A stretch of 64,000 nucleotides of DNA from Thioalkalivibrio sulfidiphilus HL-EbGr7 (lineage in GTDB: Bacteria; Pseudomonadota; Gammaproteobacteria; Ectothiorhodospirales; Ectothiorhodospiraceae): positions 2,800,501-2,864,500 of the forward strand of contig NC_011901.1 of NCBI RefSeq assembly GCF_000021985.1, in the 5' to 3' direction. Position 1 is the stretch's first letter; each line of letters starts with the position of its first letter. The translations under genes and the position numbers were made by a program. Positions 42,827 to 50,923 of this stretch are shown piece by piece. The notes beneath the pieces are model-generated. The model did not search any database. It saw only the letters and a list, made by a program, of their open reading frames with translations, and had not been told where the DNA came from.

Positions 42827-42898
42827 CACTAACGTTTAAGCTGTGCGGAACAAACGAAGCGCAGCGTAGTTTTTGTCCGCACGAGTGCCTTGTTAGGC
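42827..42898 (-). other. attC site of cassette 2
   Basis: A 72-bp imperfect palindrome. On the minus strand R'' is GCCTAAC (42898-42892) and the R' at the far end, GTTAGTG (42833-42827), belongs to cassette 3 and is complementary to cassette 3's own R'' (CACTAAC), exactly as expected if the cassette came from a circle. Inner arms CACTCGTGCGGACAAA and TTTGTTCCGCACAGC pair. Confidence 0.92.
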
Positions 42899-43705
42899 AT
42901 TTACCACCTTAGATTTCGGAATAAATCTAAGTTCTATATCAGCCGGACAATTATCTACCTTTCGGCGCCACATTCTCTCAACGCGATCTAACTGACTATC
43001 TTCGAAATAGTAAACAACCACAATAATTAATTTAAATTTAGACTCGAAGAACTTGTCGGCTATGACAGCGTGATATAAAACCCGGTCAAGAATCATACTG
43101 GACGGGAAAGATGACCTTAAGACTTTAATTTCGAGAAAGGTAAATGGCTCCACAGTGTGGAGCATCGCATCAAACTGCGCATCTGTTCCATCTATGCCTA
43201 TATTAGGAGAGGCGTTGACTTTAAACTCAGAAGAAATCATTTGAATTACCGCGCTTTCAATTGTACTCAATTCTTCTCTAAAGCGACGATGCTCCTCTAT
43301 TTTAGAATCTCTGCCTTTTACCGCTGAAGATTGGCTACTAGAGACAGATTCGCATTTTATTTCAACCTCTTTATCATCTTCTACTAATGACTCCTTTACC
43401 TCCTTGTCCAGTTTCTTTTCTTGCTCTTCAGGACTTAATGTTCGCAGGAATGATTTATCATCTTTAAAATCTCCCGGCGCATAAAGTTTTCCATGATGGC
43501 TTTTTACTAACCAATAGAAAGAAACTAAGACCATTATTGGAAAAATAACTATAAAAATAATCAAAGGCCATCGTTCTGCGGCCGTCAATTTTTCAGCAGC
43601 CGAGTTCAGTAACAAGCTAGCAAATCCGTATATGAGCGAAATAAAAAGCGCAATGATTCCTAATGGATTTCTTGCAAATTCTTTCGCACCCTTTAGAAAG
43701 TCCAT
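42893..43705 (-). CDS. Integron cassette 2: membrane-anchored PD-(D/E)xK nuclease-like protein
   Basis: 270 aa. Two transmembrane helices at about 16-34 and 47-67 are followed by a charged linker and a C-terminal domain with 'DAQFDAMLHTVEPFTFLEIKVL'. D179 and E192-I-K194 have the spacing and strand context of a PD-(D/E)xK nuclease core. The following 'ILDRVLYHAVIADKFF' and 'FKLIIVVVYYF' also suit that fold. This is the layout of some membrane-tethered effector or defence nucleases; no family name is recognised. The gene stop overlaps the attC R'' box. Confidence 0.7.
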   Translation of the reverse strand: MDFLKGAKEFARNPLGIIALFISLIYGFASLLLNSAAEKLTAAERWPLIIFIVIFPIMVLVSFYWLVKSHHGKLYAPGDFKDDKSFLRTLSPEEQEKKLDKEVKESLVEDDKEVEIKCESVSSSQSSAVKGRDSKIEEHRRFREELSTIESAVIQMISSEFKVNASPNIGIDGTDAQFDAMLHTVEPFTFLEIKVLRSSFPSSMILDRVLYHAVIADKFFESKFKLIIVVVYYFEDSQLDRVERMWRRKVDNCPADIELRFIPKSKVVNA

Positions 43706-43727
43706 AATCTCTCCACAGTGCTTGTAT

Positions 43728-43811
43728 GCCTAACGCCGCCAGCACGTGCATCTTTGTAGTGTAGGCGCAGCCGGAACGAAAAAGCCGTCGCTGTGCCTGG
43801 CATTGTTAGGT
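43728..43811 (-). other. attC site of cassette 1
   Basis: An 84-bp palindrome. On the minus strand R'' is ACCTAAC (43811-43805) and R' is GTTAGGC (43734-43728). The R' pairs with cassette 2's R'' (GCCTAAC). Inner arms CAGGCACAGC and GCACGTGCTG type sequences pair. It is longer and less similar than the other two attC sites, so cassette 1 probably came from a different array. Confidence 0.9.
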
Positions 43812-44435
43812 TTTATCATTCCGGCACTTCGCTTGTATCCGTTTTATTAGCGCATTGAAATTTATTCCCAACCCCATGAAGTTTGGTTTCAGATCGACGA
43901 TATCGTTTGCTCCAGGCAAAATTTCCGGGGTTTTAACCCGATCATTGCGCAGGTGAATAGCGAGCTCCGCGTGAACTGAAGCCAATGCGCGCCGCGTTGA
44001 ATTTTGTACCCCTGCCTCGTACAGCGATGACGCAATATCGGTTCTATATGCTCGACGGTCAAACTTTAGCCCGTAGCGTGCTGCCGCCCGTTCAACACCT
44101 CCAAGGAAACCTTCAAATCTATGAAGATACCGCTCCCCCTCAAAGTAGCCTGCAACATGCTTCTTGGCGCGCTCCAGCTCATCCGTGCTATGGAATCCAC
44201 CGGAGGTGCTTAGGATTCGCGATATCTCAGCATTAAACCGCTTTTCTTTGCATGAAATGACCGAAACCATAATATTCGCCACACTCTGAAAATCGGGTAC
44301 ACGAAGCCGCCCGCTTTCGTATTTGATATTCGAATACAGATCATTAACTTCTTTGCGAGTCTCGCTCTCGCAGTCTTGGTCAATGTAAGCAAGCTTCGTT
44401 TTAATGAGCTTGTTGATTTCTGAATCAGTTTGCAC
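43806..44435 (-). CDS. Integron cassette 1: unknown helical protein
   Basis: 209 aa with a GTG start at 44435, 15-21 nt inside the attI-proximal boundary and with AGGAGA upstream. It is soluble and mainly helical ('ELERAKKHVAGYFEGERYLHRFEGFLGGVERAAARYGLKFDRRAYRTDIASSLYEAG'), without a recognised motif. Being first in the array it is the most recently inserted cassette by the usual logic, and the one most exposed to the cassette promoter. The stop TAA lies in its attC R'' box. Confidence 0.7.
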   Translation of the reverse strand: MQTDSEINKLIKTKLAYIDQDCESETRKEVNDLYSNIKYESGRLRVPDFQSVANIMVSVISCKEKRFNAEISRILSTSGGFHSTDELERAKKHVAGYFEGERYLHRFEGFLGGVERAAARYGLKFDRRAYRTDIASSLYEAGVQNSTRRALASVHAELAIHLRNDRVKTPEILPGANDIVDLKPNFMGLGINFNALIKRIQAKCRNDKT

Positions 44436-44449
44436 CAGCTCTCCTGGAA

Positions 44450-44592
44450 ACCTAACTAGATTTCTGCCATAAAAGTGGCGTGTTGTAACACGACATTATC
44501 GTCGTATAATCTTCCTGCGGCTCCGTAACCCCTTGATTCAGCACGATACGAGCCGCAGGAACACTGCGATCATTCACGGAGGAAACACTGCC
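44450..44592. promoter_or_regulatory. attI region and intI promoter
   Basis: The first-cassette junction is GTTAGGT (minus strand, 44456-44450), complementary to cassette 1's R'' (ACCTAAC), so the attI crossover lies here. Rightward TTGTAA (44483-44488), a 16-nt spacer and TATAAT (44505-44510) form a good promoter for intI. A GGAGG site (44578-44582) precedes the intI ATG. A leftward cassette promoter is not obvious by eye. Confidence 0.75.
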
Positions 44593-45564
44593 ATGGAGGC
44601 ACCCCGTCAACCGCGGCTGCTCGATCAGGTGCGCGAGCGCTGTCGCGTCAGGCATTACAGTCTGCGCACCGAGCAGGCCTATACCCACTGGATCCGCCGT
44701 TACATTCTGTTTCACGGCAAACGCCATCCCCTCGACATGGGGGCGCCCCAGGTCGAGGCATTCCTGACGCACCTGGCGGTCCAGGAGGACGTGGCGCCCT
44801 CCACCCAGAACCAGGCGCTTGCGGGCATCCTGTTTCTCTACCGCGATGTACTGGGTATCGAGCTGCCCTGGCTTGACGGCGTGACCCGTGCGAAGAAACC
44901 ACCCAGACTCCCCGTGGTGCTGAACCGGGACGAGGTCCGTGCCCTGCTTGCGCAGCTTGATGGCATGTACTGGCTGCTTGCGAGCCTGATGTATGGTTCC
45001 GGCTTGCGGCTGATGGAGGCGCTTCGCCTGCGCGTGAAGGATGTGGATCTTGAACGCCGGGAGGTGACCGTCCGCGAGGGCAAGGGGGGCAAGGATCGGC
45101 GCACGATGCTGCCGGGCACGCTGGTGGAGCCGCTGACACGGCAGCGGGAGAAAGTGGCTGCGATCCATGCCCTTGACCGGGACAACAACCTGGCGGCGGT
45201 CTACCTGCCTCACGCCCTCTCGCGCAAGTACCCGAATGCGGGCAAGGAACTGGCCTGGCAGTTTCTGTTTCCTGCCAGCCAGCCGGGCATCGATCCACGG
45301 TCTGGTATCCGCCGCAGGCATCACCTCCATGAGTCGGCGGTGCAACGGGCCATCAAGGGGGCTGTGCGCGCCGCCGGTATCCTCAAACCGGCCAGCAGCC
45401 ACACGCTCCGCCACAGCTTTGCCACGCATCTGCTTGAGGACGGCTACGACATCCGTACCGTGCAGGAATTGCTGGGGCATAGCGACGTGCGCACGACACA
45501 GATCTACACCCACGTCCTGAACCGGGGCGGGCTGGCGGTGCGCAGCCCGCTGGATGGGGGCTGA
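44593..45564 (+). CDS. intI: Integron integrase
   Basis: 323-aa tyrosine recombinase of the IntI type. Catalytic residues: R139 ('[13 protein letters not shown]'), H270-TL-R273, H296 ('LLGHSDV') and nucleophile Y305 ('TTQIYTHV'). The IntI-specific extra helix region is present at about 207-229 ('[23 protein letters not shown]'), which separates it from XerC/D and phage integrases. The start at 44593 is chosen for its GGAGG site and normal length; 20 upstream residues are non-homologous. It is transcribed away from the cassettes, the standard integron layout. It looks intact and functional. Confidence 0.97.
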   Translation: MEAPRQPRLLDQVRERCRVRHYSLRTEQAYTHWIRRYILFHGKRHPLDMGAPQVEAFLTHLAVQEDVAPSTQNQALAGILFLYRDVLGIELPWLDGVTRAKKPPRLPVVLNRDEVRALLAQLDGMYWLLASLMYGSGLRLMEALRLRVKDVDLERREVTVREGKGGKDRRTMLPGTLVEPLTRQREKVAAIHALDRDNNLAAVYLPHALSRKYPNAGKELAWQFLFPASQPGIDPRSGIRRRHHLHESAVQRAIKGAVRAAGILKPASSHTLRHSFATHLLEDGYDIRTVQELLGHSDVRTTQIYTHVLNRGGLAVRSPLDGG

Positions 45565-45701
45565 ATGAGCGGTGTGTGCAGGTGCCACCAGGACAAGACT
45601 CCCTTTGTACCTGCAGGGACTTTAGCCTCTGGTGACGCGGCATGGCAATCCCGGTGGAGATGCGACGCCCTGATACGCCGGGCGGGCGACCGAAGCGGGT
45701 A

Positions 45702-45720
45702 TGCTTTGGGACACCCATAG
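45702..45720. repeat. Solitary TTTGGGACACCC word right of intI
   Basis: GCTTTGGGACACCCATAG matches the arm of the 63-nt repeats at 40869-41015. It places related sequence on both sides of the integron. The rest of the 211-nt gap between intI and lipB shows no gene. Confidence 0.5.
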
Positions 45721-45751
45721 CTATCCCCCATGACGCTTCCGCGAGCACGGG

Positions 45752-45783
45752 CCATTCGCGGCGGGGTCGCCGCTCCTACGGGG
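45752..45783. repeat. REP-like GTAGGAGCGGC palindrome over the lipB stop
   Basis: On the minus strand CCGTAGGAGCGGCGACC and its imperfect inverse with CGCGAATGG have the structure of the REP elements common in Pseudomonas and relatives (GTAGGAGCGGC...GCCGCGAA). The TAG of lipB is part of this element. Confidence 0.65.
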
Positions 45784-46387
45784 TGAGGCTTTGCGTCAGT
45801 TTGTCTGCCACTGCCCTGCCCGCGGTTTCCACGTCCATCTCCACGCCGAGCGCCTTGAGTGAGGTGGTCTCGAGTCCTTCGTAACCGCAGGGGTTGATGC
45901 GCGCGAAGGCGGACAGGTCCGGGTCCACGTTGAGGGCGAGGCCGTGATAGCTGGCGCCGCGGCGCACCCGCAGGCCCAGGGCGGCGATCTTGGCGCCGTT
46001 TACATAGACACCCGGGGCGTCGGGCCGCGCCTCTGCCCGGATGCCGTGATCGGCGAGGAAGGCGATGACCGCCTGTTCCAGCAAGGTGACCAGGGCGCGT
46101 ACGCCCAGGCCGCGGCGGCGCAGGTCCACCAGCACGTAGAGCACCGCCTGGCCCGGGCCGTGGTAGGTCACCTGGCCGCCACGGTCCACGGGGATCACGG
46201 GGATCGGGCCGGGGTCGAGCACGTGCTCGGGCTTGCCGTTCAGACCCAGGGTAAAGACAGGGGGATGTTCCACCAGCCAGAGTTCGTCGGCGGTGGTCTC
46301 ATCGCGGGTATCGGTGAAGGCCTGCATGCGACGCCAGACGGGGTCGTAGTCGCAGAGGCCGAGTTGCTTGAGGATGATGTCGGGCAC
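45776..46387 (-). CDS. lipB: Octanoyl-[acyl carrier protein] transferase
   Basis: 203-aa LipB. It moves octanoate from ACP to lipoyl domains, the step before LipA. '[24 protein letters not shown]', the lysine of '[32 protein letters not shown]' and the catalytic Cys in 'INPCGYEGL' are all present. The stop codon is supplied by a REP-like palindrome. Next upstream is ybeD, across a word-repeat dyad. lipA is not downstream as usual, the integron island being there instead. Confidence 0.97.
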   Translation of the reverse strand: MPDIILKQLGLCDYDPVWRRMQAFTDTRDETTADELWLVEHPPVFTLGLNGKPEHVLDPGPIPVIPVDRGGQVTYHGPGQAVLYVLVDLRRRGLGVRALVTLLEQAVIAFLADHGIRAEARPDAPGVYVNGAKIAALGLRVRRGASYHGLALNVDPDLSAFARINPCGYEGLETTSLKALGVEMDVETAGRAVADKLTQSLTP

Positions 46388-46396
46388 GGGAAGGGC

Positions 46397-46505
46397 GATT
46401 CAAAATTCAAGATTCAAAATTCAAAGGAGGACCTCAGTACCACCCACGCAGGCACCTGCGGCCTTCCCTTTGAATTTTGAATTATGAATTTTGAATTCTC
46501 CTTTC
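46397..46505. repeat. TTCAAAA heptamer dyad between lipB and ybeD
   Basis: The left arm 46397-46430 (ATTCAAA-ATTCAAG-ATTCAAA-ATTCAAA at 7-nt steps) and right arm 46466-46505 (inverse words) enclose a GC-rich loop with its own short palindrome. It separates two genes of one operon. Same words as 2962-3034. Confidence 0.9.
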
Positions 46506-46767
46506 AAAGCACCATGGTCACCAGCTCGCAGGCGGTCAGCTCCCGGTACAGGGCGTCCAGCTGCACCTGGCTGTGGGCTTCCACCACCACGGTGATGGCC
46601 AGGTAGCGGCCGCCGCTGGAGGCCCGCTGGGTGTAGGCCTCTTCGGGGGTGCCCGGCACGTGGCGTTCGACGATGCGGGCCACCTGGGCATGAAACTCCG
46701 GCACCGCGGCCCCCATGATCTTCAGGGGGAAGCGGCAGGGGAATTCCATCAGGGTTTCGTCAGCCAT
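46504..46767 (-). CDS. ybeD: YbeD/DUF493 family protein
   Basis: 87-aa DUF493 protein with an ACT-like ferredoxin fold: 'LMEFPCRFPLKIMGAAVPEF' and 'SSGGRYLAITVVVEAHSQVQLDALYRELTACELVTMVL'. It is nearly always linked to lipB and has been proposed, without firm proof, to have a regulatory role. The start overlaps the dat stop by 8 nt. Confidence 0.93.
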   Translation of the reverse strand: MADETLMEFPCRFPLKIMGAAVPEFHAQVARIVERHVPGTPEEAYTQRASSGGRYLAITVVVEAHSQVQLDALYRELTACELVTMVL

Positions 46768-47617
46768 GCTCGCCGGTCCGCAGCTTCCGCTTGTAGTCCT
46801 GGTAGAGGTCGAACATGCGCCGCCACACGGGGCCGGGCCGGCCCTCGCCCACCGCGCGCTCGTCCAGGCGGGTCACGGGCAGGATCTCCTTGGTGGAACT
46901 GGTCAGCCAGATCTCCTCGGCGTCGCGCAGGCTGGCCTCGGGGATGGCGCTTTCCATCACCGGCAGGCCGTGTTTATGGGCCAGCTCCACCACCAGGTCG
47001 CGGGTGATGCCGGGCAGCAGGCTGGTGTCCTTGGGCGGGGTGACGATCACCCCGTCGGCCACCACGAACAGGTTGCTGGCCGCGCCCTCGGTGGCAAAAC
47101 CGCCGCGCACCAGGATGGCCTCTGCGGCACCGGCCTCCACCGCCTGCTGGCGGGCGAGGATGTTGGCCAGCAGGGTGATGGCCTTGATGTCGCAGCGGTT
47201 CCAGCGGGTGTCGGGCACGGTGAGCGCCGACACGCCCTGCGCGAACAGGGCCGGGTCCGGGGCCTTGATGGGACTGACCATGGCGAACACGGTGGGCGGC
47301 ACGTCCGGCGGGAAGGCATGGTCCCGGCGCGCCACGCCCCGGGTCACCTGCAGGTAGACGGAACGGTCGTCGCCGGGATTGCGCGCCACCAGGTCTTCCA
47401 GCATGCGCGTCCAGCCGGCGCGGTCCAGGGGCGGGTCGATGCGTATTGCCGACAGGCTGCGATCCAGGCGGTCCAGGTGCTGCTCCAGGCGGAACAGGCG
47501 ACCGCCGAACACGGGCACCACCTCGTAGACCCCGTCGCCAAACAGGAAGCCGCGGTCCAGCACCGAGATCTTCGCCTCGGATTCAGGGAGAAATTCGCCG
47601 TTGAGATAGACAGTCAT
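46760..47617 (-). CDS. dat: D-amino acid aminotransferase
   Basis: 285-aa fold-type IV PLP aminotransferase. It starts at 47617 ('MTVYLNGEFLPESEAKISVLDRGFLFGDGVYEVVPVFGG') and carries the PLP lysine K145 in 'RWNRCDIKAITLLANILA', the position found in Bacillus D-amino acid transaminase. 'FATEGAASNLFVV' and 'LLPGITRDLVVELA' match cofactor-phosphate motifs. It would supply D-glutamate or D-alanine for peptidoglycan. It lies between dacA and ybeD, a normal gammaproteobacterial order. Confidence 0.93.
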   Translation of the reverse strand: MTVYLNGEFLPESEAKISVLDRGFLFGDGVYEVVPVFGGRLFRLEQHLDRLDRSLSAIRIDPPLDRAGWTRMLEDLVARNPGDDRSVYLQVTRGVARRDHAFPPDVPPTVFAMVSPIKAPDPALFAQGVSALTVPDTRWNRCDIKAITLLANILARQQAVEAGAAEAILVRGGFATEGAASNLFVVADGVIVTPPKDTSLLPGITRDLVVELAHKHGLPVMESAIPEASLRDAEEIWLTSSTKEILPVTRLDERAVGEGRPGPVWRRMFDLYQDYKRKLRTGEHG

Positions 47618-47623
47618 AAAGGC

Positions 47624-47675
47624 CCAGAGACAAGAGGCAAGTGACAAGATACAAGTGGGCGGGCCGTGCCCGCCC
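47624..47675. repeat. GAGACAA/GTGACAA heptamer run and GC hairpin after dacA
   Basis: GAGACAA-GAGGCAA-GTGACAA-GATACAA follow at exact 7-nt steps (47624-47657). Next to it is an 8-bp stem (47657-47664 with 47668-47675), which on the minus strand comes first after the dacA stop and could end or stabilise that transcript. Same word set as 12642-12675. Confidence 0.75.
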
Positions 47676-47692
47676 GGTACGTACTGTCATGC

Positions 47693-48868
47693 TTAGAACA
47701 TCTGCAGCACGGAATCCAGCAGGCGGCGGAAGATGCCGCCGGTCTCGACGGATTCCAGGGCCACCAGGGGGCGGCGGCTCAGGATCTCGCCGTCCAGGAT
47801 GAGCTGCACCTCGCCGTAGACCTCGCCGGCCTGCACCGGGGCCTCGAGGCTCGCGTCCAGCTCCATCTGCGCCTGCATGTCGCGGTAGCGGCCACGGGGC
47901 ACGGTGACGTACAGGTCCTCGCTCAGGCCCATGGGCACCCGGTCGGTGGCGCCCTTCCACACCCGCGCGTCGGTCAGCGCGGCGCCGGCCTCGTAGAGGC
48001 GGTGGGTCTCGAACTGGCGGAAGCCCCAGCTGTACAGGGCCTGGGACTCGTTGGCGCGCTTGATGCCGCCCTGCTGATGGCTGGGGGCATCGATGCCCAT
48101 CACCACCGCCACCAGGCGCATGCCCTCCTGCTCGCGGGAGGACACCAGGTTGTAGCCCGAGGTACGGGTCCAGCCGGTCTTCAGGCCGTCCACCTGGCTG
48201 TCCCGCCACAGCAGCAGGTTGCGGTTGGACTGGGTGATGCCGTTGAAGGTGAAGTTGCGCTCGGAGTAGTAGCCGTAGTGCTGGGGGAAATCCCGGATCA
48301 GGGCGCTGGCCAGCAGGGCCATGTCCCGGGCGGAGGTGTACTGGGCCTCTTCGGTGGGCAGGCCGTGGGAATTGGTGAAATGGGTATTGACCATGCCCAG
48401 GGCCCGGGCCTGGGCGTTCATCAGGTCCACGAAGGCCCCCTCGGTGCCGCCCACGTGCTCGGCCAGGGCGACGCTGGCGTCGTTGCCCGACTGGATGATC
48501 AGGCCGCGCAACAGGTCCTGCAGCCGCACCCGGTTGTTGACCTCGATGAACATGCGCGAGGCGCCCTGCATGCCGGTGCGCCAGGCGCGCTCGCTGATGC
48601 GCACCTCGTCGTCCAGGGAGATGGTGCCGCGTTCGATCTCCTGGAACACCAGGTAGGCGGTCATGAGCTTGGTCAGGCTGGCGGGTTCGACCCGCTCGTC
48701 GGCGGCGCGCTCGGCCAGCACCATGCCGCTCAGGTGATCCATGATCAGGTAGTTGCGCGACTCCAGGTCCGAGGGCGGCGGCACGCGTACGGTGGACTGG
48801 GCCAGGGCCTGGCCCAGGGGCGCGATCAGGAGGAGGCAGATGAGGCTGAGGAGAATGCGCTGAATCAT
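47693..48868 (-). CDS. dacA: D-alanyl-D-alanine carboxypeptidase (PBP5/6 family)
   Basis: 391 aa from the ATG at 48868, which begins a signal peptide ending A-L-A-Q. Penicillin-binding motifs: S64-L-T-K67 in 'PASLTKLMTAYLVFQE', S-G-N in 'IIQSGNDASVALAEH' and K-T-G in 'DGLKTGWTRTSGYN'. A C-terminal beta domain and a last amphipathic helix ('GGIFRRLLDSVLQMF') anchor it to the inner membrane. It trims pentapeptide stems of peptidoglycan. Confidence 0.96.
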   Translation of the reverse strand: MIQRILLSLICLLLIAPLGQALAQSTVRVPPPSDLESRNYLIMDHLSGMVLAERAADERVEPASLTKLMTAYLVFQEIERGTISLDDEVRISERAWRTGMQGASRMFIEVNNRVRLQDLLRGLIIQSGNDASVALAEHVGGTEGAFVDLMNAQARALGMVNTHFTNSHGLPTEEAQYTSARDMALLASALIRDFPQHYGYYSERNFTFNGITQSNRNLLLWRDSQVDGLKTGWTRTSGYNLVSSREQEGMRLVAVVMGIDAPSHQQGGIKRANESQALYSWGFRQFETHRLYEAGAALTDARVWKGATDRVPMGLSEDLYVTVPRGRYRDMQAQMELDASLEAPVQAGEVYGEVQLILDGEILSRRPLVALESVETGGIFRRLLDSVLQMF

Positions 48869-48990
48869 GGTATCGGGTCGGACTCTCGGGTTCGGACAGG
48901 GTTCACTTGGGGAGAAGAGGCTGCATCGACGGGGCCATGCACCGGCCCCGTACACTACCACAGCCGTTCCCGCCGGGAACGGGACGGCGG

Positions 48991-49848
48991 TCAATCCACG
49001 ACGATGCGGTAGTCGGGAAAGCCGATGCGTTCCAGGTCCCGGGCGGCGCTGTCGGCGAGATCCACGCTGGCCAGGGGGCCGATGCGCACCCGGTAGACGG
49101 ACAGATCGGGCGCCTCGTGGATCGCCACCCGGCCCAGGTTGTGGCCATTGAGCCGGGCGAGCAGCTGCTCGGCATTGTGGCGGCTGCTGAAGGCGCCCAC
49201 CTGCACGTAGACCGACGGCGCGCCGCCGGTGTTCCCGGCCAGGGGCGCGGGCTGGGTCTGGGCCATCTGGGTGCCCGGCGCGCGCGGATCGATGGCGCGC
49301 ACCTCCACCAGTGCCGTGCCCTGCTCCAGCATGCCCAGGCGATATGCCGCTGCATAGGAGAGGTCGATGATGCGGCCCCGGGCAAACGGGCCCCGGTCAT
49401 TGACCCGCACCACCACGGAACGGCGGTTCTCCAGGTTGGTGACCTGCACGTAGGTGGGCAGGGGCAGGCGGGTGTGGGCGGCGGTCATGGCGAACATGTC
49501 GTAGGGTTCGCCGCTGGAGGTGCGCCGGCCGTGGAACTTGGTGCCGTACCAGGAGGCCACGCCCCGCTCCACGTAGCCATCGGCGGAATCCATGACGCGG
49601 TAGGTCACGCCGAACACCTCGTAGGTGGCGGGGTTGCCGTAGCGGCTGCGCGGCTCCACACGGGGCACCGCGTCGGGGATGCTGGACAGATCCGCGGGAC
49701 GATGACGGGGGGCACCGTCCTGTACATGCGCCGGTGCCGGCCCGGCCGTGGACGAGGCCGGTTTCTTTGACCCGGGACTGCCGCAGGCGGCCAGCGTCAG
49801 GGCAGCGAGGGCCAGCAGCGCCGCCCTGAGCAGAACAGCCGCATTCAT
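48991..49848 (-). CDS. rlpA: RlpA septal lytic transglycosylase with SPOR domain
   Basis: 285-aa lipoprotein (lipobox L-A-A-C). The double-psi beta-barrel has 'GVASWYGTKFHGRRTSSGEPYDMFAMTAAH' and 'VVVRVNDRGPFARGRIIDLSYAAA', including the catalytic Asp-type region N-D-R-G-P-F. The C-terminal SPOR domain ('SVYVQVGAFSSRHNAEQLLARLN') binds denuded septal glycans. The start at 49848 begins the signal peptide. Immediately upstream is a GCGTGAA-word repeat. Confidence 0.95.
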   Translation of the reverse strand: MNAAVLLRAALLALAALTLAACGSPGSKKPASSTAGPAPAHVQDGAPRHRPADLSSIPDAVPRVEPRSRYGNPATYEVFGVTYRVMDSADGYVERGVASWYGTKFHGRRTSSGEPYDMFAMTAAHTRLPLPTYVQVTNLENRRSVVVRVNDRGPFARGRIIDLSYAAAYRLGMLEQGTALVEVRAIDPRAPGTQMAQTQPAPLAGNTGGAPSVYVQVGAFSSRHNAEQLLARLNGHNLGRVAIHEAPDLSVYRVRIGPLASVDLADSAARDLERIGFPDYRIVVD

Positions 49849-49851
49849 CTT

Positions 49852-49892
49852 TGCACGCCTCACGCCTGTCTCCTCACGCTTCACGCATCACC
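49852..49892. repeat. GCGTGAA/GCGTGAG heptamer run between mltB and rlpA
   Basis: On the minus strand GCGTGAA-GCGTGAG-GAGACAG-GCGTGAG-GCGTG run at 7-nt steps, filling the short gap between the mltB stop and the rlpA start. TGA occurs in nearly every word. It forms no dyad. Confidence 0.8.
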
Positions 49893-50891
49893 TCAATTGG
49901 TCATGGACCGGCTGATCTCCTGCGCCAGCAGGTGAACCGCCTTGGCGTACAGAGGGCTGCGGTTGTAGCGGGTGATCACGTAGAAGTTGGGATAGCCCAG
50001 CCAGACCTCGGTGCCGTTTTCCGTCTCCAGTTCGATGATGGAGAAACGCCCGTCCTCGGGCACGGGCTCCCGGGGCGTCACGCCGTGCCGGGCCAGGTCC
50101 TCCAGGCTGTGGCGGGCCTGGAAGCCGCCGCCCATGAGTGCCCGGTAGGCCTCGCCCTGCACCTCGGCGCGGGCCACCACCGGTTCGCCCTGGGCCCAGC
50201 CGTGACGGCGGAAATAGTTGGCCACGCTGCCGATGGCATCGGGCCAGGAACCGATCAGGTCCCGGCGGCCATCGCCGCTGAAATCCACCGCGTATTCCCG
50301 GTAGCTGGATGAGATGAACTGGCCGCGCCCCATGGCGCCGGCGTAGGAGCCGCGGGTGTCGCGCAGGTCCAGGCCCTCTTCACGGGCCAGGCGCAGGAAG
50401 TGTCCCAGCTCGGAGCGGAAGAAGCGCGACCGGGGCGGATAGTCGAAGCCCAGGGTGACCAGGGCATCCAGCACCCGGAAACCGCCCTGGTTGCGGCCGT
50501 AGAAGGTCTCCACGCCGATGATCGCCACCACCACCGCCGCTTCCACACCGAACTCCTGTTCGGCGCGCGCCAGCAGTTCGTCGTGCTCGCGCCAGAAACG
50601 TTCGCCCTCGCGGATGCGCTGCTCGGTGAGAAAGATGGGGTGATAGCGGTACCAGGGCCGCGCCTCGGCAGGTGCAGAGATCAGGTCCAGCACCCGCTGC
50701 TGGGGCTCCACGCCCCGGAACAGGGCCTCCAGTTCGCGGCGCTCAAAACCCTCGGCCACCATCTCGTCGATGAACTGCTGCACCGCCTCGCGTTCCAGGT
50801 AGGGCGGATCTCCGGCCACGAAGGCCGGCTGCGCCCAGGCCGCGCCGGACAGCGCGAGGGAAAGCAGCAGGACAGTCAGGAAACGGGACAT
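49893..50891 (-). CDS. mltB: Membrane-bound lytic murein transglycosylase B
   Basis: 332 aa from 50891, which starts a signal peptide (MSRFLTVLLLSLALSGAAWA). A start at 50927, overlapping the rodA stop by 4 nt, would add 12 residues. MltB motifs: 'VVAIIGVETFYGRNQGGFRVLDAL' with the catalytic Glu, 'FLRLAREEGLDLRDTRGSYAGAMGRGQFISSSY' and 'NYFRRHGWAQGEPV'. The lipobox of classical MltB is absent, so it is soluble periplasmic, like the Slt35 form. Confidence 0.94.
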   Translation of the reverse strand: MSRFLTVLLLSLALSGAAWAQPAFVAGDPPYLEREAVQQFIDEMVAEGFERRELEALFRGVEPQQRVLDLISAPAEARPWYRYHPIFLTEQRIREGERFWREHDELLARAEQEFGVEAAVVVAIIGVETFYGRNQGGFRVLDALVTLGFDYPPRSRFFRSELGHFLRLAREEGLDLRDTRGSYAGAMGRGQFISSSYREYAVDFSGDGRRDLIGSWPDAIGSVANYFRRHGWAQGEPVVARAEVQGEAYRALMGGGFQARHSLEDLARHGVTPREPVPEDGRFSIIELETENGTEVWLGYPNFYVITRYNRSPLYAKAVHLLAQEISRSMTN

Positions 50892-50923
50892 GGGGTGGTC
50901 TGCGAACGCAAGGGAAGTCAGGC

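Noticed and set aside
45565-45775. Possible further attC or second attI right of intI
   Set aside because: No RYYYAAC/GTTRRRY pair with an internal palindrome was found there; only a TTTGGGACACCC word and a REP-like hairpin.
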